Assembly (NCBI GenBank): GCA_017303755.1
Contig: JAFLBS010000007.1
Coordinates: 176,941-240,940, forward strand
Direction: 5' to 3'
DNA length: 64,000 nucleotides
DNA from: Flavobacteriales bacterium
GTDB taxonomy: Bacteria > Bacteroidota > Bacteroidia > Flavobacteriales > Flavobacteriaceae
The first letter of the stretch is position 1, and every line of letters starts with the position of its first letter. The notes below the pieces were generated by a model, which did no database searches, was not told where the DNA came from, and saw nothing but the letters and a program-made list of their open reading frames with translations. The translations under genes were made by a program, and so were the position numbers. Of the stretch, positions 35,744 to 44,383 are shown piece by piece.

Positions 35744-36802
35744 ATGAAAAAATCACTTTTATTTACAACATTATTCTTTTTTAATCTATTTTTTGCTCAA
35801 GAAAAATCCGATTTTAAAATTAACTTTTCTGGTTTCTTAGAAACGTATTACGCTTTCGATTTGAATCAGCCCACTACTGAAACTAAGTTGCCGTTTATGT
35901 ACAATTACAATCGGCATAACGAATTCAATGTCAATATTGGTTTGCTTCGAGCAAAAGTAGAATATGAAAACGCGTATGCCAACATTGCCTTGCATTCAGG
36001 AACTTATGTGGATGATAATTATGCCAATGAAAAAATCAAGTACTTGAACGAAGCTTTTGTGGGTTTGTATTTGGATCAAGCCAAAAAGAATACCATAGAA
36101 GTCGGAATTTTACCCAGTTATATTGGGTTTGAATCGGCCACAACAGCGACTAATTTGACATTGACACGATCAATTTTGGCTGAAAATTCGCCGTATTTTA
36201 TGACTGGTGTAAAATACAACTACAAACCTAATGCGAAATGGAGTTTCTCAGGTTTGGTGACTAATGGTTGGCAGCGAATCAATCGACCTGAAAAAGATGT
36301 GATTCCAGCATTTGGAACTCAAATTATCTACAAATCTTCGGATAATTCAACACTCAATTGGAGCACATTTGCAGGAAAAGAATATTATGGAACGGAGTTA
36401 GCCATGCGTTATTTTAGTAATGCCTATTGGGATTACAAATGGAATTCCAAATGGCGTACTATTGTTGGTTTTGATTACGGATTGCAAGATGTATCATCGC
36501 GAAACCAAAAGCATGAAAGTTGGCTAAGTCCTGTAGCGATTGCTCAGTATTCATTAAGTTCAAAATGGCAAACTGCTTTTAGAGTTGAATATTATCAAGA
36601 CAAGAAAAACATAATTATAGCGACTAATGATGCCTTTGAAACGATGGGTTTTTCATTCAATGCCGATTATTTGTTCGATTCAAAGGTAAAATGGCGCACA
36701 GAAGCCCGTTATTTGGACAGTAAAGAAAAAGTTTTTGTTAAAGAAGACGATTTAATTAACTCCAATTTCTTTCTGACAACAAGTTTGAGTTTTGAGTTTT
36801 AA
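35744..36802 (+). CDS. Outer-membrane beta-barrel porin, Kdp/Kup-associated
   Basis: 352 residues with a signal peptide (MKKSLLFTTLFFFNLFFAQ). The mature protein is made of repeated amphipathic strands and ends in FLTTSLSFEF, a typical barrel end with a C-terminal aromatic. FSGFLETYYAFDLNQP near the start is typical of the porin often seen with kdp genes in Bacteroidetes (recalled, not checked). It may let K+ or other cations pass the outer membrane for Kup, given its 12-bp spacing from kup. Confidence 0.85.
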   Translation: MKKSLLFTTLFFFNLFFAQEKSDFKINFSGFLETYYAFDLNQPTTETKLPFMYNYNRHNEFNVNIGLLRAKVEYENAYANIALHSGTYVDDNYANEKIKYLNEAFVGLYLDQAKKNTIEVGILPSYIGFESATTATNLTLTRSILAENSPYFMTGVKYNYKPNAKWSFSGLVTNGWQRINRPEKDVIPAFGTQIIYKSSDNSTLNWSTFAGKEYYGTELAMRYFSNAYWDYKWNSKWRTIVGFDYGLQDVSSRNQKHESWLSPVAIAQYSLSSKWQTAFRVEYYQDKKNIIIATNDAFETMGFSFNADYLFDSKVKWRTEARYLDSKEKVFVKEDDLINSNFFLTTSLSFEF

Positions 36803-36836
36803 TTTTATATTTTAGCTCACTCTCAAACCCAATTTC

Positions 36837-37889
36837 ATGCAAAGCAAATTAGCAGTTGTTAAACGGTATTTCCGATTCCTTTTTGATCTAAAATCGACAC
36901 AAGAAGATGAAGAGTTAACGTATAACGAAGTCAAGGAAGGAATTGTTTTCAAAGGGAAAAACCTTTGGTTGTTGGCTATTGCGATTGTGATCTCATGTAT
37001 TGGTTTGAACATCAATTCGAAGTCTGCCGTAATTGGAGCAATGATTATTTCACCGTTAATGGGACCGATTTTTGGAATTGCTTTTTCGTTGGGAATTTCA
37101 GATGCTGATTTACTTAAATTGAGTTTTCGAAATGCGCTGCGAATCATCATCATCAGTTTGATTTTCTCTACTTTATACTATTTGATAACGCCGTATTCGA
37201 TTCCAACAGACGAATTATTATCGTTTTCAAAACCTACCATTTTTGATGTTTTATTGGCTTTTGCTGGCGGAATAGCGGGTTTTATAGCCATTTCCCGTCA
37301 CAATGGAACTCAAGTTTTGATTGGTGTAGCTGTTGCAACATCGTGTATTCCGCCTTTATGTACTGCTGGTTTCGGATTAGCTACTTGGCAATGGCAATAT
37401 CTAGTTGGTGGTTTGTATACGTATTTAATAAATGCCTTGTTTATTTGTGTTGGTGCCTATATCATTGTACGCTTTTTAAAATTTCATAAACAATCCGATG
37501 CTATTGTAAAAAACGCACATTCATGGTTCGGGATTTTAACTGTAATTACCATTTTACCTGCCATTTATCTGGCGTATGAATTGGCATCTGAAAATGTATT
37601 TAAAAGTAAAGCACAGTTTTTTGTAAATTCTGAAATTGATTCCAAATACCATGTGGTCGATACTAACATTGATTCGGAATTGCAATTAATTGAAGTAGAC
37701 ATTACCGTTGAAAATTACGATGAAAGCCTACAAAAAAACATCGAAAAAAAATTGAACGATTTTAAACTTCAAAACGCTAAAATTAAAGTCTATCAAACCA
37801 TTGAAGCAGGAAATCATAATCGGAATGAGTTTGATTCATTACGTAAAGAAATTGAAGCTTTGAAACAACAAGTAAAAAGCGATAAATAA
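36837..37889 (+). CDS. DUF389 membrane protein
   Basis: 350 residues. A soluble N-terminus is followed by the DUF389 membrane domain with the characteristic SKSAVIGAMIISPLMGPIFG and RHNGTQVLIGVAVATSCIPP, about six helices. The soluble C-terminal domain (about 260-350) ends in a coiled-coil-like Lys/Glu helix. The function of the family is unknown; a transport or channel role is suspected from the membrane core. It follows the porin by 34 bp. A histidine-kinase relic begins 10 bp after its stop. Confidence 0.85.
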   Translation: MQSKLAVVKRYFRFLFDLKSTQEDEELTYNEVKEGIVFKGKNLWLLAIAIVISCIGLNINSKSAVIGAMIISPLMGPIFGIAFSLGISDADLLKLSFRNALRIIIISLIFSTLYYLITPYSIPTDELLSFSKPTIFDVLLAFAGGIAGFIAISRHNGTQVLIGVAVATSCIPPLCTAGFGLATWQWQYLVGGLYTYLINALFICVGAYIIVRFLKFHKQSDAIVKNAHSWFGILTVITILPAIYLAYELASENVFKSKAQFFVNSEIDSKYHVVDTNIDSELQLIEVDITVENYDESLQKNIEKKLNDFKLQNAKIKVYQTIEAGNHNRNEFDSLRKEIEALKQQVKSDK

Positions 37890-37898
37890 AAACTTTAA

Positions 37899-37967
37899 AT
37901 TTCAGCCATCGGTGTTGAAAGCGAATTGGGTTTAGGAAGTACTTTTTATTTTAAATTGAATGTATAA
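37899..37967 (+). pseudogene. Relic of a histidine kinase gene (last ~22 codons)
   Basis: The frame reads ISAIGVESELGLGSTFYFKL then NV and a stop. This matches the C-terminal end of a HATPase domain (xVxSexGxGStFxFxL). An in-frame stop at 37896-37898 and the DUF389 stop 10 bp upstream leave no room for the rest of the gene, so this is a remnant after deletion. Confidence 0.75.
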
Positions 37968-38034
37968 ACTACAATTGAATTAATTATGAAACTATAACTA
38001 ATAATCATGTAACATACTTCTTGTGCTTCACATT

Positions 38035-38042
38035 TAACTTTG
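38035..38042 (+). promoter_or_regulatory. -7 element of the lipoprotein gene at 38070
   Basis: TAACTTTG, 27 bp upstream of ATG 38070. It also overlaps the alternative TTG start at 38040, which excludes it. Confidence 0.5.
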
Positions 38043-38069
38043 TCCTATAACAATTTAATATTGAAAAAC

Positions 38070-38504
38070 ATGAAAACAGTAAGCTTAGTAAAAACGAGTA
38101 TGATGGTTGCCTTGGTATTGGGAATGGGATTTATAGGAAGCTCTTGTAGTGATGACGATAATGGAGGAGAAACTGTTGCACCATTAGCTGGAAAATGGAG
38201 ATTTAGTAAAGTAGGAACAACAATTAATGGTGTAGAAACCTTAGTTGACGCACCGCAAAATCAAGCAGGCTGTGAAAGAGACTTTATTGAGTTAAAATCG
38301 GACAACACTCTTGTTGAAGGTGACTATGATTCGACCATAGATGCTTGTGCATTGTTTACAGATAACGGAATTTATTCTAGATCAAATAACAATTTAACAC
38401 GTGTGGTTGATGGAGTTACGACAGTTCAAGATATTGAAAATTTAACACTTAGTGAACTTAAATTAAAAAATGCTAGCGGTGCTATTGAATTGTACATCAG
38501 ATAG
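38070..38504 (+). CDS. Lipocalin-like lipoprotein
   Basis: 144 residues from ATG 38070. A lipoprotein signal ends in IGSSCSDDDNGG (lipobox Cys followed by acidic residues, typical for surface-exposed flavobacterial lipoproteins). The mature part is beta-rich with the pattern LAGKWRFSKVGTTING, CERDFIELKSDNTL and a paired-Cys segment. This is common in lipocalin-like domains of Bacteroidetes. The ligand is unknown. Confidence 0.75.
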   Translation: MKTVSLVKTSMMVALVLGMGFIGSSCSDDDNGGETVAPLAGKWRFSKVGTTINGVETLVDAPQNQAGCERDFIELKSDNTLVEGDYDSTIDACALFTDNGIYSRSNNNLTRVVDGVTTVQDIENLTLSELKLKNASGAIELYIR

Positions 38505-38553
38505 TTTATCTGAATGATTCTTTTACTCTTGCCTTTTTAAGGAAGCTGAGTCT

Positions 38554-38589
38554 GAAACGGAGACGACTTACCAAAGTGGTTTCCGTTTC
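38554..38589. terminator. Terminator between convergent lipoprotein and sdaA genes
   Basis: GAAACGG (38554-38560) pairs with CCGTTTC (38583-38589), with a T-rich tail on the plus strand. Confidence 0.5.
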
Positions 38590-38608
38590 TTTTCTTATGG
38601 AAAATGAT

Positions 38609-40033
38609 TTAACAATCGGCTACATTTACCGCAACTGCCAATCCACCTTCGGAAGTTTCTTTGTATTTAGAGTTCATGTCTTTGGCGGTTTGCCACATGG
38701 TATTAATGACTTTATCCAACGGAACTTTGGCATTTTTAGCATCAGTTTCCATGGCTAATTCGGCGGCATTAATCGCTTTTATTGCTCCCATAGTATTGCG
38801 CTCGATACACGGAATTTGCACTAAACCACCAATCGGATCACACGTCAATCCCAAATGATGTTCCATGGCAATTTCGGCGGCCATTTGTACTTGCTCTGGA
38901 GTTCCACCCATAACTTCACACAACGCAGCAGCAGCCATCGCAGAAGAAACGCCAATTTCAGCTTGACATCCGCCCATTGCCGCAGAAATAGTAGAACCTT
39001 TTTTGAAAATACTACCAATTTCGCCCGCGACCATCAAAAATTGTTTGATTTCTTTTTCGCCAGCATCGTGGTTTTCAATCACTAAATAGTACATCAAAAC
39101 TGCCGGAATTACTCCAGCGCTTCCGTTGGTTGGAGCAGTAACTACACGACCTAAAGCAGCATTGACTTCATTGACAGCCAAAGCAAAACACGAAACCCAT
39201 TTGAGGATTTGGCGGAATTTTACTTCGGTTTTGCGAATCGTTTCAAGCCATTCCTGTGGATTGTTGTAATTGGACAAACCTATTAAACCTTGGTGCATGT
39301 CAAAAGCGCGTCGACGTACATTTAATCCACCAGGAAGAATTCCTTCGCTATGGCAACCAATGTACATGCATTCGAGCATGGTGTTCCAAATGCGCATCAA
39401 TTCGGAGTGGATTTCTTCTTCCGAACGCATTGATTTTTCGTTTTCATACACCACTTCAGAAATCGATTTATTCAAATCGTTACAATACGCTAGGAGTTCT
39501 TCCGCATTTTGAATCGGATAGGGAAATGCACATTTTATTTGATGCTTTTTCTTAGCATTGACGCGTTCTTCTTTGACTACAAATCCGCCGCCAATAGAGT
39601 AGAAGGTAGAGGAAAATTCCTTGTCGGAAGTATAGGCTGTAAACGTCAAACCATTGGCGTGAAAAGGCAAAAAGTTTTTATTAAAAACGATGTCAGTATC
39701 AGGAAAAAAAGCAATAGTGAATTGATTTCCTAGAATGAGTTGTTGGTTGGAATTGATGGAAGTAATGATTTTGTCAATGTTTTCGACGGGAATGTATTCG
39801 GGATCTTGACCACTTAAACCGAGCATTACGGCCAAATCAGTAGCGTGACCTTTCCCGGTTAACGATAACGAACCATACAAATCGACTTTTACGCGAGTTA
39901 CTTTTTCCAATAACTGTTCTTGATGAAGTTCGGCTAAAAATCGTTCGGCAGCGCGCCATGGTCCGAGTGTGTGCGAACTCGATGGTCCGACACCAATTTT
40001 CAACATATCAAAAACCGAAATGCATTCTTCCAT
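38609..40033 (-). CDS. sdaA: L-serine ammonia-lyase (iron-sulfur type)
   Basis: 474 residues from ATG 40033. The beta domain comes first ([13 protein letters not shown], the substrate-binding SSSHT), then the alpha domain. Cysteines expected to hold the 4Fe-4S cluster lie in [20 protein letters not shown] and QIPCIERN. It deaminates serine to pyruvate. Longer starts exist (GTG 40057, ATG 40054), but TATATTTG on the reverse strand covers 40057-40064, so the transcript would begin near 40051 and the start must be ATG 40033 ([14 protein letters not shown]). Confidence 0.95.
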   Translation of the reverse strand: MEECISVFDMLKIGVGPSSSHTLGPWRAAERFLAELHQEQLLEKVTRVKVDLYGSLSLTGKGHATDLAVMLGLSGQDPEYIPVENIDKIITSINSNQQLILGNQFTIAFFPDTDIVFNKNFLPFHANGLTFTAYTSDKEFSSTFYSIGGGFVVKEERVNAKKKHQIKCAFPYPIQNAEELLAYCNDLNKSISEVVYENEKSMRSEEEIHSELMRIWNTMLECMYIGCHSEGILPGGLNVRRRAFDMHQGLIGLSNYNNPQEWLETIRKTEVKFRQILKWVSCFALAVNEVNAALGRVVTAPTNGSAGVIPAVLMYYLVIENHDAGEKEIKQFLMVAGEIGSIFKKGSTISAAMGGCQAEIGVSSAMAAAALCEVMGGTPEQVQMAAEIAMEHHLGLTCDPIGGLVQIPCIERNTMGAIKAINAAELAMETDAKNAKVPLDKVINTMWQTAKDMNSKYKETSEGGLAVAVNVADC

Positions 40034-40056
40034 ACCTAAACGTTTTGTTTCCATCA

Positions 40057-40064
40057 CAAATATA
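40057..40064 (-). promoter_or_regulatory. -7 element of sdaA
   Basis: The reverse strand reads TATATTTG. With a start point about 6 nt downstream, the leader before ATG 40033 is only about 17 nt. It rules out the two upstream in-frame starts. Confidence 0.6.
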
Positions 40065-40245
40065 AGCGAAAGAATTGTTGAATTTTTACTCAGCAGATTA
40101 AAAAATGTTTTTTTAGCAATTCAAAGTTGTTTTTTTTGTTGATAGTGTAAAAATAAAAGCTTGATTGTCATTTTTTTGGCATGAAAAAGGAGAGTTTTAA
40201 TCCCTAATTAATTGTTATAATTTCGATTACTAAAACCCAATTCTC

Positions 40246-40253
40246 TATTTTTG
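40246..40253 (+). promoter_or_regulatory. -7 element of rarD
   Basis: TATTTTTG. It overlaps the in-frame TTG at 40251, which therefore cannot be the start codon. The transcript would begin about 10 nt before GTG 40269. Confidence 0.6.
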
Positions 40254-40268
40254 CACCAAATTATTCCT

Positions 40269-41165
40269 GTGCAAATCAACAAATATTTTCTCGCAGCGCT
40301 TTCTTCCTTTATTATTTGGGGATTTTTTAGTTTGGCATTAAAACCATTACACGATTATCCGTCGTTGGATATTTTGTTTTACAGAGTGTTTTTTGCTACT
40401 GTTTTATTGCTTCTGATTTCTGCTTTCTTGAGAAGAAAAGTAGTGTTGCGCGATTGGCTGGCTTTGCAACAATTGACACAGAAAGAACGGATTAAAGCAT
40501 TATTTCTAACAGTCGTTGGCGGGTTTTTACTCATTATCAATTGGTTTTTGTTCATTTATGCGATTAATCATGTGAGTTTGCAATCGGCGTCGTTTGCGTA
40601 CATGATTTGCCCGATAATCACTACTATACTCGCTTTTATTATTTTGAAGGAACAACTTTCCAAGTGGCAATGGTTTTCGGTTGTGTTGTGTGTGATTAGT
40701 TGTGCCTTATTGTCAATGGGTCATGTAACCGAATTGATGTACAGTTTGACCATCGCCTTTTCGTTTGCTTTTTATTTGATTAGTCAACGTAAGAACAGTT
40801 TGTTTGATCGATTCAACATCTTAACGGTACAAATGCTAATTGCTTCGTTGGTTAGTATTCCTTTTTTTCCTGAGTATAGCGGTCCGATTCCCACAGCATC
40901 TTTATTTTATATATTATTGATGGTGGTTGTGGTAGTTTTTACCATTATTCCGTTGTTTTTGAATTTGTATGCATTGAAAGGAATGAACTCGTCGGAAGTT
41001 GGTATTTTGATGTACACCAATCCGCTGATTCACTTTTTTCTAGCCATTTTTTATTTTAAAGAAGAAATGAATGTAGTTCAAATAAGTTCGTATTTGTTGA
41101 TACTGATTTCAATTGTCATTTTTAATGAAAAAGTACTTTTTAGAAAGCAATCGATTCAAGCGTAA
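40269..41165 (+). CDS. rarD: RarD-type EamA permease
   Basis: 298 residues from GTG 40269 (VQINKYFLAALSSFIIWGFF). Ten hydrophobic segments form two EamA-like halves, and the RarD subgroup shows IWGFFSLALKPLHDYPS and FYRVFFAT near the N-terminus, and later GILMYTNPLIHFFLA. Members are inner-membrane drug/metabolite transporters; the RarD name comes from a chloramphenicol-related locus and the true substrate is unknown. The upstream TTG start is excluded by the -7 element. The gene is divergent from sdaA with a short leader. Confidence 0.88.
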   Translation: MQINKYFLAALSSFIIWGFFSLALKPLHDYPSLDILFYRVFFATVLLLLISAFLRRKVVLRDWLALQQLTQKERIKALFLTVVGGFLLIINWFLFIYAINHVSLQSASFAYMICPIITTILAFIILKEQLSKWQWFSVVLCVISCALLSMGHVTELMYSLTIAFSFAFYLISQRKNSLFDRFNILTVQMLIASLVSIPFFPEYSGPIPTASLFYILLMVVVVVFTIIPLFLNLYALKGMNSSEVGILMYTNPLIHFFLAIFYFKEEMNVVQISSYLLILISIVIFNEKVLFRKQSIQA

Positions 41166-41549
41166 TTTCCACTGAAAAACAACTCGTACTAGCCCAGATC
41201 GCAGTGGAAAGCTTTGCTAGCAGAACGACTATTTTTTATTGACAGTACACCGCGACCAACGGAAGCGCGTGGAATGGCTTAGAAAAAAAGGAGTAATGGT
41301 AGCAAACTTGTAACGAAGAGCTGGAATTAGCTTCTAGAGAAGTTTCAAGTTTTATTTCGCTGCGCTACATACAATTCGGCTTCGCCTCGGGTCAAGTTTC
41401 AGGTTGATGGTGTTGAAAATGCCATCTTGTCATACAATTTACATAAAAAACTGCCAAAATCACCATAATTCTCTATTGGCATAATGATTGCTTTTTGTGA
41501 ATCAAGTTTTGAATAGAAATAAAAAACGCACAATAAAATAATAAAAAAA
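41166..41549. other. Intergenic region between rarD and dnaK
   Basis: 384 bp without a supported gene. It holds copy C of the dispersed structured element at its left end (41190 on), a short AAGTTTCAAGTTT word stretch near 41341 and the dnaK leader. No clear TAnnTTTG is seen for dnaK. An antisense frame that overlaps dnaK is a shadow. Confidence 0.6.
41190..41212 (+). repeat. Dispersed structured element, copy C (5' half clear)
   Basis: TAGCCCAGATCGCAG then TGGAAAGC matches the 5' half of the dispersed element. A possible 3' partner with GGAAGCGCGTGGAA lies at about 41258-41271. It starts 24 bp after the rarD stop. Confidence 0.6.
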
Positions 41550-43442
41550 ATGGGAAAAATTATTGGTATCGATTTAGGTACAACCAATTCTTGCGTGTCA
41601 GTTATGGAAGGTGGAGAACCAGTTGTAATTGCTAATGCAGAAGGAAAAAGAACAACACCATCTGTAATTGCATTTGTAGACGGTGGCGAAATCAAAGTGG
41701 GTGATCCAGCAAAAAGACAAGCTGTAACAAATCCTACTAAAACCATAGCGTCAATCAAACGTTTTATGGGTAATAAATATTCTGAAAGTGCTAAAGAAGC
41801 ATCGACAGTAGCTTATAAAGTGGTAAAAGGCGACAACGATACTCCACGTGTGGATATTGATGGTCGTTTGTATACACCACAAGAATTGTCAGCTATGACA
41901 CTTCAAAAAATGAAAAAAACAGCCGAAGACTATTTAGGTCAAACGGTAACGGAAGCAGTTATTACGGTTCCAGCCTACTTTAACGATGCACAACGTCAGG
42001 CTACGAAAGAAGCTGGTGAAATTGCAGGTTTAAAAGTAATGCGTATTATCAACGAGCCAACGGCAGCAGCTTTGGCGTATGGTTTGGACAAACAAGGTAA
42101 AGATCAAAAAATTGCAGTATACGATTTAGGTGGTGGAACGTTTGATATTTCGGTATTAGAATTAGGAGATGGTGTTTTTGAAGTGCTTTCTACTAACGGT
42201 GATACTCACTTAGGTGGAGACGATTTTGACCAAGTAATCATCGATTGGATGGCGAACGAATTCAACAGCGAAGAAGGTGTTGATTTGCGTAAAGATCCAA
42301 TGGCGTTACAACGTTTGAAAGAAGCCGCTGAAAAAGCTAAGATTGAGTTATCATCTTCAACACAAACTGAAATCAACTTGCCTTATGTAACGGCAACGGC
42401 TAGTGGACCAAAACACTTAGTAAAAACATTAACTAGAGCAAAATTCGAGCAATTGGCTGAAACTTTAGTAAAACGTTCGATGGATCCAGTAGCCAAAGCG
42501 TTGAAAGATGCAGGTTTGTCTACTTCTGACATTGACGAAGTAATTTTAGTGGGTGGTTCAACTCGTATTCCAGTAATTCAAGAGCAAGTAGAGAAATTCT
42601 TTGGTAAAAAACCATCAAAAGGAGTAAATCCGGATGAAGTAGTAGCGATTGGAGCTGCAATTCAAGGTGGAGTTTTAACTGGTGATGTAAAAGATGTATT
42701 ATTGTTAGACGTTACGCCTTTATCATTGGGAATTGAAACTATGGGTAATGTAATGACTAAATTAATTGAGTCGAATACTACCATTCCAACCAAAAAATCA
42801 CAAGTATTCTCTACGGCTGCGGACAACCAACCAAGTGTTGAAATTCACGTGTTACAAGGTGAAAGAACCATGGCGGGTGATAACAAAACGATTGGTCGTT
42901 TCCACTTAGATGGAATTCCACCAGCGCCAAGAGGTGTTCCGCAAATTGAAGTAACTTTTGATATTGATGCTAATGGTATCATCAAAGTTTCGGCTACTGA
43001 TAAAGGAACTGGAAAATCGCATGACATTCGTATTGAAGCATCTTCAGGATTGACTCCGGAAGAAATCGAAAGAATGAAAAAAGATGCTGAAATGAATGCT
43101 GAAGCAGACAGAGTAGCTAAAGAAAAAGCAGATAAATTGAACGAAGCAGACAGTATGATTTTCCAAACTGAAAGTCAGTTGAAAGAACTAGGCGATAAAT
43201 TATCTGACGATCATAAAGTAGGTATTGAAAGTGCTTTAACCGAATTAAGAGCAGCACACCAATCGCAAGATTTAGACGCTATTCAAAGAGGTTTAGACGC
43301 TGTAAACGCTGCTTGGAAAACTGCAACTGAAGCTATGTATGCACAAGGTGGCGCTGATCAAGGTCAGGCTCAAGAAGCACAGCCACAAGCTGATGCTAAC
43401 GGAGATCAAACACAAGATGTAGATTTCGAAGAAGTAAAATAA
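41550..43442 (+). CDS. dnaK: Hsp70 chaperone DnaK
   Basis: 630 residues. The N-terminal ATPase domain has [19 protein letters not shown], the phosphate loop [16 protein letters not shown] and [11 protein letters not shown]. The substrate-binding domain starts after [16 protein letters not shown], with the hinge DVTPLSLG. A helical lid and a C-terminal tail ending in EEVK (DnaJ/GrpE-linked EEVD-like end) follow. It refolds proteins with DnaJ and GrpE in the cytoplasm. dnaJ and grpE are not adjacent, as is usual in Flavobacteria. Confidence 0.98.
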   Translation: MGKIIGIDLGTTNSCVSVMEGGEPVVIANAEGKRTTPSVIAFVDGGEIKVGDPAKRQAVTNPTKTIASIKRFMGNKYSESAKEASTVAYKVVKGDNDTPRVDIDGRLYTPQELSAMTLQKMKKTAEDYLGQTVTEAVITVPAYFNDAQRQATKEAGEIAGLKVMRIINEPTAAALAYGLDKQGKDQKIAVYDLGGGTFDISVLELGDGVFEVLSTNGDTHLGGDDFDQVIIDWMANEFNSEEGVDLRKDPMALQRLKEAAEKAKIELSSSTQTEINLPYVTATASGPKHLVKTLTRAKFEQLAETLVKRSMDPVAKALKDAGLSTSDIDEVILVGGSTRIPVIQEQVEKFFGKKPSKGVNPDEVVAIGAAIQGGVLTGDVKDVLLLDVTPLSLGIETMGNVMTKLIESNTTIPTKKSQVFSTAADNQPSVEIHVLQGERTMAGDNKTIGRFHLDGIPPAPRGVPQIEVTFDIDANGIIKVSATDKGTGKSHDIRIEASSGLTPEEIERMKKDAEMNAEADRVAKEKADKLNEADSMIFQTESQLKELGDKLSDDHKVGIESALTELRAAHQSQDLDAIQRGLDAVNAAWKTATEAMYAQGGADQGQAQEAQPQADANGDQTQDVDFEEVK

Positions 43443-43485
43443 TGAATAGAGTTGGACTTCAGTAATGAATAGAGCTGGACTTCAG
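43440..43485 (+). repeat. 23-bp tandem duplication including the dnaK stop codon
   Basis: Two copies, 43440-43462 and 43463-43485, of TAATGAATAGAG-y-TGGACTTCAG differ at a single base (T/C). The duplicated unit contains the dnaK stop codon and the 5' arm of the terminator stem; only the second copy has the pairing 3' arm. Confidence 0.85.
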
Positions 43486-43492
43486 TCCAGCT
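43473..43492 (+). terminator. First dnaK terminator hairpin (AGCTGGAC/GTCCAGCT)
   Basis: An 8-bp stem with TTCA loop, followed by TATTTTTG. The TTCA loop and 8-bp stem resemble the REP-like hairpins of this genome in form. Confidence 0.7.
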
Positions 43493-43511
43493 TATTTTTG
43501 AATGAATATAT

Positions 43512-43541
43512 AAATGGGTCGGATTTTAATCCGACCCATTT
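43512..43541 (+). terminator. Second dnaK terminator hairpin
   Basis: AAATGGGTCGGATT (43512-43525) pairs perfectly with AATCCGACCCATTT (43528-43541), a 14-bp stem and 2-nt loop followed by T. Confidence 0.8.
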
Positions 43542-43550
43542 TTGTTTGTA

Positions 43551-43616
43551 TTTTGACACGAATTACATCTATTATCACGAATTAATTTGTGGAAATTCTT
43601 GTAATTCGTGTCAAAA
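43551..43616. repeat. 66-bp palindromic element with 16-bp perfect arms
   Basis: TTTTGACACGAATTAC (43551-43566) is the exact reverse complement of GTAATTCGTGTCAAAA (43601-43616). The 34-bp interior contains a further imperfect CACGAATTAATTTGTG dyad, so the whole folds as one long hairpin. No coding content. Confidence 0.8.
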
Positions 43617-43709
43617 CTATAAAGGTGTAAATCTTTGAAAGCAATTTTTATTTAACATCCAACAAGTAAAATATTTTATATATTAGCCATCTATAAAACC
43701 AAAAATAAC

Positions 43710-44312
43710 ATGAAAAGAATATTTTTATTGGTACTGATGACAATGATTAGTACTTCAACATTTGCTCAGAAGAAGAAATCAGTGGCAAAAAAACCAGCGA
43801 CTACAACTACTGCAAAAGGAGTTTTAGCTAAAATAGATAATTTAGTAGCTGAAGTAAAAACGGGAAATTTTCAAGTTACCATTTCTGAAAACGGAAAACC
43901 GAAAGATGCTATTACAGTCAAAGCCGTTGATGCCAAATTTGCGCCGACCAATTGTAAATTGACTTCGTTTACAGCGAGTGGAGTTAAATTGTATTTATTG
44001 ACTTGGACCGAAGTTGTGGTTATAAAATCCGATTTGAAAACAGAAAATTTAACCAATGTGTATTCGGTTGTCTATGAAATTCCGAATAAGAGACAAGTTT
44101 TTTCTAACACGCAAACTACTAATCATATTGTTGAAAAAGTATTTTTAGATCGATTAAAAACCGCTTCCGAAACTCAAGAAAAAATTAGAAGAGAAGGTTT
44201 TGAGTTTATATTGAATGCTGACGGTACAATTACTCAGAAAAACAAAACCCAAGAAAATAAATGGAAATACGATCCTGCTACTTTCGAATTTGTTGATGCA
44301 AAGAAAAAATAA
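43710..44312 (+). CDS. Hypothetical secreted protein
   Basis: 200 residues. A signal peptide (MKRIFLLVLMTMISTSTFAQ) is followed by a Lys/Thr-rich basic linker (KKKSVAKKPATTTTAK) and a mixed domain with CKLTSFTASGVKLYLLTWTE. The rest has a C-terminal helix (EKIRREGFEFILNADG) and a Lys-rich end. I do not recognise the family. It lies alone between dnaK terminators and a bidirectional terminator. Confidence 0.7.
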   Translation: MKRIFLLVLMTMISTSTFAQKKKSVAKKPATTTTAKGVLAKIDNLVAEVKTGNFQVTISENGKPKDAITVKAVDAKFAPTNCKLTSFTASGVKLYLLTWTEVVVIKSDLKTENLTNVYSVVYEIPNKRQVFSNTQTTNHIVEKVFLDRLKTASETQEKIRREGFEFILNADGTITQKNKTQENKWKYDPATFEFVDAKKK

Positions 44313-44342
44313 ATAAATACTAAAGTACTCTAAATAATAAAC

Positions 44343-44371
44343 AAAAAACGTCCTACAATTAGGGCGTTTTT
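44343..44371. terminator. Bidirectional terminator
   Basis: AAAAAACG(T)CCTA pairs with TAGG(G)CGTTTTT, with a T-G wobble, between the convergent hypothetical and CarboxypepD-like genes. Confidence 0.7.
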
Positions 44372-44383
44372 GTTATTTGAGCC

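Noticed and set aside
37899-37967. A real small gene downstream of DUF389
   Set aside because: There is no start codon with room for a protein, and the sequence matches only the tail of a histidine kinase.
39256-39555. Plus-strand open frames across sdaA
   Set aside because: They are shadows of sdaA; three overlapping frames with atypical amino-acid use.
41399-41758. Reverse-strand 119-codon open frame over the start of dnaK
   Set aside because: It is antisense to the dnaK coding region and has no family pattern.
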